Shown here: positions 28,206-41,771 of the stretch, one piece after another
How positions within the stretch are numbered: position 1 is the stretch's first letter
Layout of the letters: the number at the start of each line of letters is the position of its first letter
Source: Cheilinus undulatus
Taxonomy: Eukaryota > Chordata > Actinopteri > Labriformes > Labridae
Length of the DNA stretch: 64,000 bases
Direction of reading: 5' to 3'
Assembly (NCBI RefSeq): GCF_018320785.1
Contig: NC_054872.1
Coordinates: 22,030,769-22,094,768, forward strand
Notes under the pieces: model-generated
Database searches by the model: none
The model's input: the letters and a program-made list of their open reading frames with translations, nothing else
What the model was told of the DNA's origin: nothing
Translations under genes and position numbers: made by a program

Positions 28206-31200
28206 TCAAGCCTCACATGCCCATGAAAATTTCCTTTTACAAGGTGCATCATTCAGTTTCACTTCATCCCGTGAAACCTCTGCACAGTCCTCTCCTCCAG
28301 CATTATTTGGCTCACCTTCTTTCCACATGTCCTCTCCTTCTAGCTCGGTCCCGTCCACCCACTCCCACATGCCTTCATGCACCCTGTCTGACAAACCAAT
28401 CCAGGTGTAGCTGTTACCTCTGCTGACAAACTTCAGCTCATCTTTTGTTTTCGGCATGGCCAGCTCCCCTCCTCTTTCCTGACAGTCTTGTCTGCTTTTT
28501 TCCCAGGTTTCAGACTGTCCTTCCCGGGAGTAGTAGTAGCACTTGTTGTTGTGCAAGCTCCATCCCTGAATACAAATTTTAACTAGAGGAAAATACAAAA
28601 GAAGCAGTGGTTAAACAGGTTATAAAATTGATTCCCAGTATTACATAATGTTGTTTACAACAACTCAGAGTGGGTACAGGGCTCGGCCACACCTTATGCT
28701 CATGCTGTGTGAAAACACCAGACTGCGTCTTCAACAACAAGCTTATGAATTTGACAGAGCAGGCTTCTCATTACTACCCTACCATCACTGGTTTTATCAT
28801 TAGAGATGACTCTAATGTAGTATCACGTAATCAACCAAAACACTGGGAACTGGAGGGTTGCCAATTCAAGTCCCAGTCAAAACAAGTCTAGAGATTAATG
28901 AGGTAAAAAGTGTTTAACTTCATTAGATGTTGGGAAATGCTGTCCCCTTATTAACTAATCATTGCAGGGGTTTTAAACTAATTCTAAGTATTTCAAAAGT
29001 AAAACTGTTTTAAGTGTTTTGATGTGATGGGAAAAAAACAAGCTTAGTGGGTTTAACATCCTCATAGCTCCTCTATTTTATATGTGAACTGAAATTTGAT
29101 TTAGTTTGATTTCCAATTTAAACTAACATGTATTTAGTACTGATGTACTAGTACTGATGTTGTATTCTGATTTACTCAATTAATCCTACGATGGTACAGG
29201 ATAGGCAAAAATAAGCCACTGGGCTTCAGCCTTTTTCCTTTTTCAGGTGCTGTCTAATAAATTACTATGTAAAGAATGATTTTATTTTTTTTAAACCAAA
29301 ATAAAGCATTCATTCATTCATTCATATTCCTAATGCTGTACTCAGCTGTATAAACATAAATCCGTGTACACCATTTTGGATGATGTGGACACAGAACACT
29401 GTAACAAATATTCAGCTATCTTTGTAATGCGAAGGCCTGTTCTTTCTTGAGGGATCTGAAACATGGTTGAGATTTTCTCTTGTGAAAAAATGTTTATCTC
29501 AGTGATACTCAATGCTCTTGGGCCACATGTGGCTGTGTTGTGACAACTTGTGGCTCTGTGTTTTTTCTTTTTTTTAACATTTATTTTGGGGCTTTTTATG
29601 CCTTTATTGACAAAGGAAGACAGTGGACAGCATCAGAAACAGGGACGAGAGAGGAGGGGAGAGATATGGGTGGAAAGGGCCACAGGCTGGATTCAAACCG
29701 GGCCGGCTGCATAGACGGGGCATACATTAAACTACTAGGCCATCTGCACCCCAACTTGTGGCTCTTTATTTTTTTTTTTTTTTTTTTTTTTGGAAAAATA
29801 ATTCCTGCAGGGACCTAACATGACTTCGACTCATGTTGACTTTGTACTTTTGTTTTACTGTTTTTGGGTCAAAAATATGTTTATTTTTGGAATGTAATAT
29901 CTTCTCTAACTGGTATCTTGATTTTTGTCTACTCTGTCAGATACACCAATATATATATATATTTTTTGTTTCATTAATTCAAGATGAATGTCAAGTTTTC
30001 AGTCATCAAATACTGGTGTACATATGCATTTTATATTTTGTAATAAAATGCATTATTGTCACTATTTTTTCCCTCATCTGATGTTTCTTATCTCTGACTT
30101 TTATGTTTTATAACTTTATCTTTAATATCAACCATATTAAAACAATCTTTTAACTTAAAATCATTGTTATTACATATAGATTAGCTGGTATTATAACAAA
30201 GAGGCAGAATAAAATGAATAGAGGATGATGCATTTCTTGTTAAATGAACAAAACCATCATCTGACAGAGCTGACAGTTGGGGTAAAAGGGATGGCTTAGA
30301 CTAGTTTCTTAACACAAATAATTATCATAATTCATTGCAGATAAAGAGCACAACATATAATGAGCATATATATAAGGGCTATCAAGATTAATTGTGTTAA
30401 TTGCAATCAATTAAGGTCCACAACAAGTGCATTAAGTTTTTTTTTCATTATCCCTTTCAAGCTGCTTTGGTTAAGGCATGTCAATTTCTCCCCTCAGTCA
30501 CAGTGATGTAAAATAAGTCCACCACTGCTCTTTATTGTCTCATTTCAGTTTAAAAACTCACAGACAACCCTTTAAATGCTCTATTATTTCATTGAATTGA
30601 AAATGAAAAGGAAATTACACCAAAAACAGTTTAAAATGCAAAGTATACATATAGATATAAATACTATGGACTATGGCGGTGTGGTTGAGCAGGCTGGAGT
30701 AACACTGTTTTCTCTGCAAAGCTCCACAGAGGAGAACACTTCTGTTTAACATTAAACAGACAGTTGAAGATTCATCAGACCCGACAGATTCATGGATAAC
30801 CAGTCCTCACAGGTCACAATGCTGAATGAAAGGCTAGTAGAGGATTTAGACTGAACTCACTATTAGTAGTAAATGTTATCTTACTGTTTGATCAATAAGG
30901 GCGTGTCCAGACTTTTTTGAATGGGGCAGCCCAGCTGTGTCATTGGCTTATACAGGCGTGGCACGAATGTGTGCCACACTGAGCATCCAATCACCCCTTA
31001 CTAATTTAATGACTCTCTTCATTTAAAACCTAAAAGTGACATACAGCTGTTATATATTTAAATACTCCATGTTTATCTCTGTTATGACTCAAAAACAAAA
31101 GTGTTTGTGTAAAGCCCCAATCTCAAATACAAAAGGAAATGTATTACACTGCAAGAAAGCTACTAGCAGACTGCTGTGATAATCTCAGTTCCATCTTTGC

Positions 31201-32425
31201 AAAGAAATGAAACCAATCATAGTTGAGGATGTTGGGGTGGCATTAGGAATGTCCAACCAAATTTTGAGAGGGGTCTGTCCTTGAACACACCCCTGTTGTA
31301 CAGTCTTGCATTTATGATCTAACAGACTCTGGATGTTAATTTCTTACCTGTTTGGTTGAGGTTGAGCCGATTGACCTCCGCTTGAAGCCTATCTCGACTT
31401 GCAACCACAAGTTTGTATTGCCTCTGCAGGGCCTCCATCTCTTTGGTCAGGTTACTGGATTGAACCATCAGCTGGTCTCGCTCGTCTCTCAGAGCATCCT
31501 GCTCGTTCCTCAGAGTGTCTCTGTCTTTAGTCAGGTTGAGGGTCAGCCTCTTCAGACTGTCTCGTTCGTCTTTCAGAGCACCACGCTCGGCTGTCAGGGC
31601 CCCTCGTTCATTCCTCAGAGCGTCTCGCTCTTCTTTGAGAGCATTTTTGTATTCAGTCAGGTTGCTGAGTTGTATCTGGAGTTGATCTCGCTCATTTTTC
31701 AGAGTGGTGCGCTCAGCTTTCAAAGCTTCGCTTTCATTTCTGAGAACATCTCTTTCTTGAGTCAGGCTGCTGGAGCGACTCTTTTGAATGTCTGGTTGAT
31801 TGTCTGTCCTGTCTTTTGTCAGGTTATAGATCAGGGTTTCATACTTTGTCTCCCATTGATTGATAGCACTGGTATCTGCAATAGAAAACAGTTTTGAAAA
31901 GAACTCAATTAATGAAGATCATGATTTACCAACAGTGCTCCTACACTGGGTTTGTAGTATTTTCAGTGTCACAAAGGGATTTTAGAAGGTAATAGTTTTA
32001 GATGGCTCATTTGGAGTGAAAGGTGATATGGCTCCTAAAGCTCTCTTACAGGTTAAACACTGCACATGAATGAGATGTGTGTACTCACTGTGTGCCACCA
32101 AGATCACAGTCAGCAGAAGAAGCAGCAGACAGACAACAGCAGCTCCAATCCACCACACTGAAGAGTCAATGTAAAACACAAGCAAGCAATGAAAACAACC
32201 CTAAAGGTTAAATAATCAATACTTAGTTTCCTCTTTGCATTTAATAATGCATATCATTGCCTTTTCCATGACTAAACCTCCTTATTGTGCTGCATGCTGA
32301 CTATAATTTATAAATTATAGTCAGATAAAATCTATAGGTTTGTTCTTACCCGGACTCAGAGATCGTCTTCCGTTCTTGGATCCATCGTCAATAGTCATCA
32401 GGTACCGAGTATCTCCTCCAGACAT
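28206..32425 (-). CDS. Lectin B: type II membrane C-type lectin, short stalk
   Basis: Minus-strand exons are 32350-32425, 32089-32157, 31348-31875 and 28206-28582, all GT-AG and phase 1, giving 349 residues. The cytoplasmic tail of about 25 residues carries GGDTRYLMTIDDG and KNGRRS. The membrane exon (69 bp) encodes WIGAAVVCLLLLLLTVILVAH. The stalk is 176 residues of heptads with about seven sequons. The lectin domain has six cysteines, WIGL, GEPNNAGGEDC and KLNDAPC, so the EPN/ND calcium site is kept, and it ends at WACEA. The stalk is nearly the same as part of lectin A but lacks its expanded blocks, so A and B are sister genes. Lectin B is likely a calcium-dependent, mannose-type glycan receptor by family. 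No defect was seen. Confidence 0.92.
29558..29752 (-). mobile_element. tRNA-derived SINE with 13-bp target duplication
   Basis: Inserted in lectin B intron 3 in reverse orientation relative to the plus strand. It reads GGGGTGCAGATGGCC at its head (minus strand) and ends with GCATAAAAAGCCCC. AACTTGTGGCTCT is repeated perfectly at 29545-29557 and 29753-29765. A T run of about 23 follows at about 29768. The same family as 26904-27042. Confidence 0.85.
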
Positions 32426-32502
32426 CTTGTCAAACTTGTGGTTAGTAACTTCCACTTCTAGTCTTCACTCTCACACTGAGTTTTCCAATGTTACATCAGG
32501 CT

Positions 32503-32554
32503 GTTTTTATTGAGTGATAATTTGCTGACGTTACAAAAACATGCTGGGGCATGT
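32503..32554 (-). promoter_or_regulatory. Proximal promoter of lectin B
   Basis: On the minus strand: ACATGCCCCAGCATGT (32539-32554), GTCAGC (32524-32529) and CAATAAAAAC (32503-32512), followed by CAGCCTGATGTAACATT as in lectin A. The block matches lectin A over some 100 bases up to the 5' UTR. Confidence 0.6.
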
Positions 32555-33365
32555 AAAGTTTGGGGAAAACAACATGTTGGGGTGGAGTCTTTCATTTGAG
32601 AAGTATAGAGAAGGATTTACATCAGTTTTTTATGCTTTATTTCTGCAAGCAAACCTTTAATTTATATGTTCAAATTCCTTTACATCTATCATCTAACCTC
32701 CAAAACCGAAGCCAATGCTGTTGTGTATAAGACTGCAGTTGCTTGGTTGAACACTTGATGTATTGGAAGTCATAAAAAGTCCCATTTTAAAATGTTGAAT
32801 TTTAAAACAACAAATAAGCACATTTACAGCTTGATTTAAATATTGTTTTGGCCTGAATAGTTCATGTCTTTGTAGGCACGCTCTGTACAGATGGTGAAGA
32901 TTACACGTTTGCATCACCAGCTAATTATTAATATTTTCAAACAGTTATAAATTGAACTAAAACTCCATGCCATCCACCACACAAGAAAATCTATTGAAAT
33001 TTTACAAATGTCTGACCTACTGGAGTATGCAGCAAGATGTTCAAGAATGAGAGCATGAGGAGCTTCATTCAGCTCTCTCTACCAGAATAAAAACTGTTTT
33101 TCCTCATGAAGACCTAAAAACATTACCTGACATTCACAGAAAATGAGACAGCGCCATCATCAGACAGTGAAATGAGGTCATTTGTTTCTGGTTAGTAAAT
33201 GCATTTGAAACAGAGTTGCTAGCATACTAGTGTTAGCTACGGTAACCTCACTAGCATTAGCCACAGTTAGCTTTCATGCAATGTAGTCCCAGTGTTCCTA
33301 CTGAGGAGAGAGAGTGTAGTCAGCAGGTTTTAGGGGGAAATACACTGCAACCAAGATGTTTTATG

Positions 33366-34607
33366 ATTATGGACAAAAGTGTTTGGCCACACCTGTCAAT
33401 TATTGAATTCAGATGTTTCAATCAGACCCGTTGTCACAAAATCTGAAGAGCTCAGTAACTTCAAGCATGGTACTGTAATGGATGCCACTTTTGCAATAAG
33501 ACAGTTTGTGAATTTCATCAAAGTTCATCCTCGCTGGATATCCCACAGACAGCTGTAAGTGATAGAAAGTGGAAGCGTTTAGGAACAACAGCAACTCAGG
33601 CACATTGCACATTAAATTCGCCAACACTGCTGATTCCATACCTGAAGCCTTATTAAAAGTCACATATTATGCAAATTACACATTTTCAGGCTTTTCTAGC
33701 AAAAATATGTGTCCCTGGCCTGTCCACAATCCCCCTAAGAATCAGAAAAATCCATTCCCCCCTCTCTTTCTCCACCTTTCAGAAAATGTGTGCTGAAACA
33801 AGCCGTTCTCAGATTTTCCCCTCACTATGTCATGTGGGGAGTTAGCACCGCCCCCAGGTTTGGTTGGTCATCCAAGACTGGAAGAAAGTTCCCCCCTCCT
33901 CTGCTGATCCTCCTGTCCTGAGCAGCTGACAGGAGGATCAGGAGAGCCACATCTATTAAGTCACATCCTGAGAATGGTGTAGTCAGGGGTGGAGTCAGAC
34001 AGCTCAGCAACATTTAAAGCCACGGACACAGAAACAGCTAATTCTGAGCAGGGCTGAAACAGAGGGGTTTTTAGACATGCAAAAATCCAATACTGGAGTG
34101 TTTCTTCAGCAACAAATTTCACAGGCATGTTTTGGGGACTTCTGAGAACAATATAAACTTGTCTTAAAAGGGTAAAATTTTTGACCTTTAACTTTCACTG
34201 ACATTAATGTATGCAAAAAAAATTGTGGGAAAAAATTGATGGGAGTTCATAGAATGAGTTTCAATGTCCAAGCAGCTGCATGCAAGCCTCACATCACCAA
34301 TGCCAAGTGTCAGATGGAGTTTTGTAAAGCACACCGACACTGGACTGTGAAGCAGAGGAAACGTGTTATGTGGAGTGATGAATCCCGCTTCTCTGTTTAG
34401 CAATCGTGTGTGAGTCTGGGTTTGGAGGATGTCAGGAGAACATTACCTGCCTGTCTGTGCCATCTGTGCATTTGGTGGAGGAGAGATAATGTATGGGGCT
34501 TTTTTTCAGGGTTAAGGCTAGGCCCCTTATCTCCATTCTGGACAATGCTTTGCTTCTTGCTTTGTGGCAACAGTTTGGAGAAGGTCCTTTACTATTCCAG
34601 CATGACT
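33366..34607 (+). mobile_element. Old Tc1-like element, interrupted by a second element
   Basis: It starts with TATGGACAAAAGTGTTTGGCC, typical of a Tc1 family end. Helix-turn-helix remnants follow near 33440-33640, then, after an insertion, the catalytic part from about 34195 (MSFNVQAAACKP, HWTVKQRKRVMWSDESRF) to about 34607. The 3' end and right terminal repeat are missing. It contains stops and frameshifts and is non-functional. Confidence 0.8.
33657..34187. mobile_element. TTAA-flanked non-autonomous element inside the Tc1 remnant
   Basis: TTAA occurs at 33653-33656 and 34188-34191. Reading inward, the ends are similar (AAGTCACATATTATGC against AGGTCAAAAATTTTAC). The interior, about 530 bp, has no transposase; it interrupts a Tc1 sequence that resumes on the other side. 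TTAA target duplication is a hallmark of piggyBac-type transposition, but the family itself is inferred. Confidence 0.55.
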
Positions 34608-37600
34608 GAAGGACAATAAAGACAAGCAGTGAAAAAAGAAAGCTGTGGACCCTGTTGGTGTATTGGTCAGGCAGCTGAATCTTTAATAGGCGGAATGTCA
34701 GAAAATGTTTCAGAAAATCAAAGACACAAAAACCCATTTATAGGAACAGATCAGCTGTATATGAGTGATGTAGCAGGAGATCAAATTAGATGATGACAAA
34801 CAATGGCCTATCACACAACACTGAAGCTTATTTTGTAGTCTAATAGACAAAATCTTTTCTTTTTTTTCTCTTTTATATGGTGATGTAAAAGTATGGTGAT
34901 TATTTTCATCCTACTGTATAGCAGTAATATTATGTAATTATTTTAGGGTTGTATTTGGTCATGTCAGAACTCATCTCATTTCATTTCTCTTCCCTTATTT
35001 TGTATGTGCTCAGCAGTAAAGGACTTGTAAAAAAAGTACTGTGAACAAACTCTTTAAGGGTGGTGCATACAGCCCAAGCAACTGGACTGTCAGCAAATCT
35101 CTTCTTCCTTTGCACAATAACAGGAAGTGAGCTCTTCTAGAGGTACTGAAGCCAGGTCAGAGCTAATCTCAAATCCTAAATGACAGTCTTTGTAATCACA
35201 CCTCCTGTCATGAATGCCTGAATACAAAATAAACTTTATAAAGGGAAAACTTTGGAGAGCTCTCAGGAAGGCGTGCAGAGAAGCCCTGCTTCTTTTAGGA
35301 CAGACTGAATAATAAAAATGTACAGAAGAAATGGAAGGCAAAATAACCGTACAAACAAAAAGAATACATTATGCATTTGTGAACAAACACAATATCAGAG
35401 AGATGTATATGTGCACTGGATTCAAAACATCTAATTTTAATCTAAAACTAAGGTTTTTGTTGCCAGAGTACTTGCTGAGAGAAGAGACAACAACAGTAAG
35501 TATTAAACACATACTTTTTATTCCGTAAGACTTATAAAAAGTTAAGACCATTAACCACGACATAAAACACACCTAAAGGAAATAAAATGAGTAGAAAAAC
35601 TGGACGTGAGATTCTATCACACACTCCAGTAGATATCATCACATGAGCAAACATACGATTGCAAACACAGAAAATTAATGCTGCAAGGAAAAGGAAGTCT
35701 ACAATACACTCATGTGACCGGCACCATCAGGCCGACCACACTGCATGCAGAGATGTGGATCCAACATGCTCTAGCTGCAGCTTGTACTGAAACTAGAGCG
35801 GATTATAGTGGTCAAATGTCAGACTGTTAATGTGTTTCTACTGACTTTAAGCCAACAATCGCTCTGTAACAATAGGAGCTGTAGTCTGCTTGCCTATAAA
35901 CAGATTTTTCACACATTCACCTGTGTGTTAGTGACATTTTTAAAGTTGAGACTAAACTCATTTAACTAGGTTAAAATGCAGACATAAGGGATGTGATGTC
36001 TGTTTATGTTGTCACTGGTCACTGTTCAGTTTTATAATTTCAAGATGCCAATCATTCCTCCTTAATGTCTTTTTTAAACACAATTCACATACTGTTTGAT
36101 TTGGGCTCTCAATAAGCATTAAAGCATTCAGCTTTCATATTTTAAGCTCTTATATCACAAATGACCCAATCTTTCCCATTCACTGCTGTTCCTTTTGATT
36201 GGACGTTTTCACCTGGAAAGGGTGCCCATCATTTGCCCATCATTTGGGCAAAGTACAAGTATCAGTTGGCTCTTGCCAAGGTAAATATTAAATATATCCC
36301 ATGGTATAGATATGTGAAACAGCCTATCCGCTGCATGTGCCAGGTTTGTTAAATGCCACTGCTATCTCTGTCTTCTCTGTTATTTCTCCTAAAAATAAGT
36401 GCTGACACCTGTCTTATAAAGACAGGAGACTCTCACTAATCCTACGTAGCAGAGGGCGCCTCTCTCTCGCCTTACAGATCAGCCCTCACACATGCATTTT
36501 AAATTTACATTATAATCTGGGTTGTTGCCACTTGATGGAGCCAAATAGAGAAGTAACCAACAGAAAAGCCCCCCCTTACTGCACAGTTTTTCAGAATAAT
36601 TCATCCAGAAGAAATCAACATTAATGGTGGATAGTTTTCTAAAAAGTAGGCTACAGCACTATTTAAAAATAAGGCTTTTCATGTAAGCCTTTATCTGCAG
36701 ATACATCAGCAGATTGTAGTAGAAAGAACTCATGTTTGACTGAAGATGCTGTTTTCTGTGTATAACTGAAAACTTCTAGTGCCCAAAAGATGAACTGTTC
36801 TCAAAAGTGGATTTTTGTTTTGTTTCATTTATCATGAAAGTTAGAACTTTCTTATAATTATCAAAATCAAGAACTAAAATCCCCTGACTCAACATGCATA
36901 AAGAGGAAACATAAGCAGCAGTGAAACAGGAAGGATATTTTTGTCATTAATCGAATGTAGAGGGCAACAACCACAGGAAACTGCTTCAACTTAAAATATT
37001 ATAAAATATCTACTGTTCTGTTGGTTATTTCATGTTTATTTCGGTCATATAGCCAGTGTAAAAACTGTCTGAGCATTGTGAAAAAATATTGTTAATTGAT
37101 CTAGATTGTCATTCTTTCCTGCATAAAAAATTATCAGAACTTTCTTGAGGAATCTAGCCAACCCATATCGACCTCACTCACAGTTTCATAAGGCCCTTGA
37201 CTCTCCAGCTCCTCAGAAAGATGAAATTCCAAAACCCTCTGAAATAGACTTGATTTTCAAATTCATAAAGAGATGCTCAATTTAATGTAGGATTTGTGTT
37301 CAACTGTTCAAAAAGAGGATACACATTTGGAAAACACAGCTGTAAGCCTTGTGTTTACTTAAATTCATATCCATTTAATATTAGGGATTTTTCTGATGGG
37401 ATTTTAAGGAAAAACAAATGGTATAAATAGTGGAACGATGTGATTTTAATCATTTTTACCACAGTATAACACTTAATTCAACTTAAATGACATAAATCAA
37501 TTTTATTTTTATTGTGAGTCTCATCACTGCTAAAATTCACTTTGTTGTTCAATATTTGAGATTATTTTTAGTTTCCTGTTGGAATTATAAGAAATAACTG

Positions 37601-38120
37601 TGGCACCACCACTACTTACACAGTTCATGACTTTCCTCCAATAGAGGTCAAAATCTAAAGGCAACCTCACCAACTATGATGACCCTGATCCTGTCAGGAG
37701 ACTCTAAAGCCATCTCAGATGATTCTGTGAGGTTAAATCTGTCTCTCATTTGAGGGGTGAGAACAATTTGACATGTTAAGCCTCAGTTGTTTTTAGCATG
37801 AGCTTAGATCTATGAAACATTGGTTCCTGATAGTTGTCTGTGTGAAGAAAACTCAGCATTATGTCAGTGTACGGGAGACAAACCTTTGTGTCTACCACCT
37901 AAATCTGCAGTATTTAGACAATCACATATAAGGGCAAATAAACAAACAAAAAATCAATGGATTACTCTTTTCTTTGTACTTTTATTGATTATTCCAAAAT
38001 CAGTGGAGAAAAGTACTAAAGTTACAGTTTTGTGTGTTAAAGTGAATGCATTAAACATGTAAATAATGGTATAAAAAAGCTAGAAAAAACTGTGATGATG
38101 AGGAAGCCCATTTAATGTCA
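34608..38120. other. Intergenic DNA between the lectin B promoter region and lectin C
   Basis: No gene, lectin remnant or clear repeat was recognised. The open frame at 35090-35341 (minus) has no known domain. 36990-38100 is AT-rich and featureless. Confidence 0.5.
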
Positions 38121-38123
38121 TGT

Positions 38124-38129
38124 TTTATT
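38124..38129 (-). promoter_or_regulatory. Candidate poly(A) signal of lectin C
   Basis: AATAAA on the minus strand, only about 70 bases after the stop codon, giving a very short 3' UTR if used. Confidence 0.5.
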
Positions 38130-38195
38130 TCAAAGAAAGATTTTCAGCAGGATGAGAGAGGGCCTGACTGATGCAACTCTGCTGCTCTCTGAACC

Positions 38196-41100
38196 TTACG
38201 CCTCACAAACCCATGCAAATTTGTCATGACAGTTGTTATCATTAAATTTCAACTGATCCAGTGGAATCTCTGCACAATCCTCATTACCGTTAGAATTATT
38301 GGGCTCTCCTGTTCTCCACAAACCTTCACCTGACTTTTCAGTCCCATCCACCCACATCCACCTGCCCTCTTGCATCCTGTCTGACAGACCGATCCAGGTA
38401 AACAGATCATATCTGCTGACAAAAACCACTTCATACAGGGTTTTTGGCATGGCCAGGTCCCCTCCTCTTCCTTGACAGTCTCTTCTGCTGTCTTCCCAGC
38501 TTTTTTCATATCCACTGGGAGAGAAGAAGTAGCACTTGTTGTTGAACAAGGTCCATCCCTGGTAGCAAGTTTTAGCTAGAAAGACAAAAAAGGAGAAAGT
38601 TGTGGCAATTTGAATCCAAGTGAGACTGATATAAATCTTTAATCTTGTACTTAATATGAGCTACAAAGCAAAAAAAACAAAACAAACAAACAAAAAAAAA
38701 ACTCCACCTGCATGACTGAGCAAACACCAAGCTAAAGGACAACTATAGCTCAGAGATCGCACTTAGTTAAAGTTGTTGATATTGTCCCTTTATATCAGCA
38801 TCCCCTACATTTACAGTAAAGGTTACATTCTTAAATTTTAGTCACTAAGGTAAGTAACATCTTTTACCTGTTGGCCTCAGTCTGAGCTGATAGACTTCCT
38901 GTTGAAGTGTGTTGTGATTTGAAGTCAAAGAGTTGTACTGACTCTGTAGAGCATCCATCCTTCTCACCAGGTTACTGGAATCAGTCTTCAGCTGGTCTCG
39001 CTCATTTCTTAAAGCGTTTCTCTCCCCTTGTAAGGTGTTTCTCTCATTCATCAAAGCATTCTTCTCATTTCTTAAAGCATCCCGCTCATCCCTCAGGGAA
39101 TTTCTGTCTTTTGTCAGGCTGGCTGATTGGTCCTGAAGACGGTCACGCTCCACTGTAAGAGCATCTCGTTCTTCTCTCAAAGCGTTTCTGTCTTTTGTCA
39201 GGTTGCTGGATTGAATCTTCAGCTGATCTCTCTCATCTTTCAGAGCAACTTTCTCAACTTTCAGAGCATCACGTTCACCTCTCAGAGCTTCTTTCTCTTC
39301 CTGAAGAGTGTCTCTATCTTTAGTCAGCGTGCTGATGTCAGTCTTCAGTTGATCTTGCTCATCTATCAGAGCTTCTCGCTGATCTTTAAGTGTATTTCTT
39401 TCCCGAGTCAGGTTGCTGGAGTATGCCTTCACTTGATTGAGTTCATCTTGTAGAGTGTCTCTCAATGTGACTCTATCTTCTGTCAGATTGTAAAATAGAA
39501 TCTTAAGATGGTCTCGCTCATCTGTCAGAGTTTCCCGTTGATCTTTCAGAATGTCTCTTTCTTGTGTCAGGTTGCTGGAATATGCCTTCAGTCGATCTAG
39601 TTCATCTTCTAGAGCATCTAGATTACCTCTCAAAGTGTCTCTGTCTTCGGTCAAGTTCTGGGATAGAATTTTAAGATGGTCTCGCTGGTCTCTGAGAGCA
39701 TCTCGTTCGTCTCTTAGAGCTTTTTGTTCATTTCTTAGAGTGTCTCTTTCTTCAGCCAGGTTGGTGGAGTACATCTTCAGTTGGTCTTGCTCTATTTTGA
39801 AAACATCTCGCTCATCTTTTAGAGCTTCTTTCTGAGTTGTCAGATTACTGGAGTAAGTCTGTAGTTGGTCACGTTCATCTCTGAGAGCTTCCTTGTCTGC
39901 TGTCAAGTTGTGGATCAGGTCTTCATACTTGGTGTCCCAACGAATGATAGCAATAAAATCTGGAATACAAAATAGATAAAAGTAAATAAATCTAATCTAA
40001 TCTTGAGTTAATAAAGAAAAAGCATCAAACATGTTTTGTCTTTAACTGTAACTAAAGAAAGTAACTAGGGGACTGTTTCAAACAGATGAAACCAAACATA
40101 AGAAATGATTTTCCTCTTTAAGCTCTTCACATGATCATTATAAGATTGTAATTATACATCTAGGACAATCTGTGTTCATATGTCCATAGTTGATAGATGA
40201 CAGTACTCACTGTAAGCCATAAAGGTCACAGCCAGCAGAAGTGCCAGACAGACTGCAGCAGCTCTAATCCAGCATCCTTAAGAACAAAAAGTCATTTAAT
40301 TAATACCACAAAAATTTCATGACAATGCATTAATTTACTGAAATTATTGATAAGTGTGAAGTCCCATCTGTCCTTGTCCTCCATATAGTACTATACCTAA
40401 GTACACTTTTTAGTATCTGCACTTTTCTTGAAATTAACTTTGGGGGAAACTTCTGACTTTTACTACACTGCATTAGAAAGACATATACCCTATTTTTGAC
40501 TACTCCACATTTCTGTGATACCTCTCCTCTCACAACCTCTGGATAGCCGTAGCTGGAGGCATATATTTATGGGTTGTCCATATGTCTGGCTATTACTGTA
40601 AAGGTGTTGCTTTGAAGGATTTTCATTAATCATTGCACCAATGTCCACTCTGACTCAAAGATAAACTGATTTGATTTTTAAGGCCAAAGGTCATACCTTG
40701 CTATTCAACTTGATATCTCAGCAATGCTTTTAGGATTTTCTTCAAACTATGCATAAATACCCACTCTTACTCAAAGATAAACTGAATAGATTTTAGAGGG
40801 TGTAGGGTCTTGTGAATGCAAAATCTCAAGAATGAATTTAGGGAATTCTTCAAACTTTGCAAAAAAATGTCCACTGTGACTCATCAATGAACTGCTTTGT
40901 TTTGGAAAGTTTTAAGTCCTTGGGGCTCATGTTCACCCCTTGCTGCTAAGATTTTTAGCAATCAAACTATCACAAAAACCAGCCCAGCCCTTCCTCTTGT
41001 CCCACCAATATACTCTCACTCTCCAGCTGTACCTTGTATATAACCGTCAGGTGGTAGTTCTGGTCCTTTTCCTAAAATCAGATCTAAATTACAATAAAAT

Positions 41101-41672
41101 GTTTGTGTAGTTCTGCATTTGGTTGTCAGGGATTTGTTTCTATACCATTTCAGTTCCATGATTAAGGATTAAGAATAAGTTGCACAACTGCTAGTTGACA
41201 TTTCACAGATCATTAGGTATTTTTTCCTATTACTATTTATTTTGTTCTCGAAATGCAAATCTGTAGATGTGAAAAGTGCAAATAATGTTTCAATTTCTCA
41301 GATAGCAGAACAAACACTCATTTATTCTTGACTGCACTCATGCAAGGAAGTATAATACACAAAGACATTCTTAAAGAGTAATTTGAACAGTCATTTTTCA
41401 GAGCATTCAGAGCTGGAAATGAACTGGAACTTTCATTGGTGTTACAGTAACTTTCGAACAGGTGTATCAAGACTTTAACTTAAGTGACTTGGTTGTGTGT
41501 TTCATCCATCATTATATACAGTATGTACATCTACAGAGTATAATGTATAAAGATGTGTTTTCTTACCTACACGTTGAGATCGCCTCCTTCTCCTTGGTCC
41601 GTCATCAATAGTCATTCTATATTGAGTAACCCCACCAACTTCCTCTGGTTTTTCATCCGGTATCGCAGACAT
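38196..41672 (-). CDS. Lectin C: type II membrane C-type lectin with long coiled-coil stalk
   Basis: Minus-strand exons are 41567-41672, 40211-40276, 38868-39959 and 38196-38575, all phase 1, giving 547 residues. The tail has TQYRMTIDDG and RRRRRS; the membrane exon is 66 bp (WIRAAAVCLALLLAVTFMAY). The stalk of 364 residues is built of 28- and 35-residue heptad blocks such as SSNLTQERDILKDQRETL, with about seven sequons. The lectin domain has six cysteines, WIGL, EPNNSNGNEDC and FNDNNC, so the EPN/ND calcium site is kept. It ends at WVCEA. The gene pairs with lectin D in promoter and membrane exon. All exons are open. Function as a glycan-binding receptor follows from the family; ligand and cell type are unknown. 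Confidence 0.92.
40620..41000. repeat. Subrepeat array in lectin C intron 1
   Basis: Three units of about 110 bp contain TCCACTCTGACTCAAAGATAA, TTGATATCTCAGCAATGCTTT and TTCTTCAAACT. These are the clearest copies in the window of the family also seen at 17880 and 21545. Confidence 0.7.
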
Positions 41673-41742
41673 CTGTCTGGCGTCCTGTTGGTGTCTGTCA
41701 CCTTCAAGTCCTCACAGAGTTTTCAAAAGTTGTATGCAACAG

Positions 41743-41771
41743 TTTTATATAGGGATCAGTAATAAGCTGAC
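41743..41771 (-). promoter_or_regulatory. Core promoter of lectin C
   Basis: The minus strand has GTCAGC (41766-41771) and CTATATAAAA (41743-41752), a good TATA box about 70 bases from the ATG. Lectin D has the same pair with the same spacing. Confidence 0.6.

Noticed and set aside
35090-35341. 83-residue minus-strand frame
   Set aside because: No known motif and no exon-like boundaries.
38196-38549. Free-standing soluble lectin genes
   Set aside because: The lectin frames at 12378, 28598, 38549 and 45895 have no ATG start; all join upstream stalk exons through good phase-1 acceptors.
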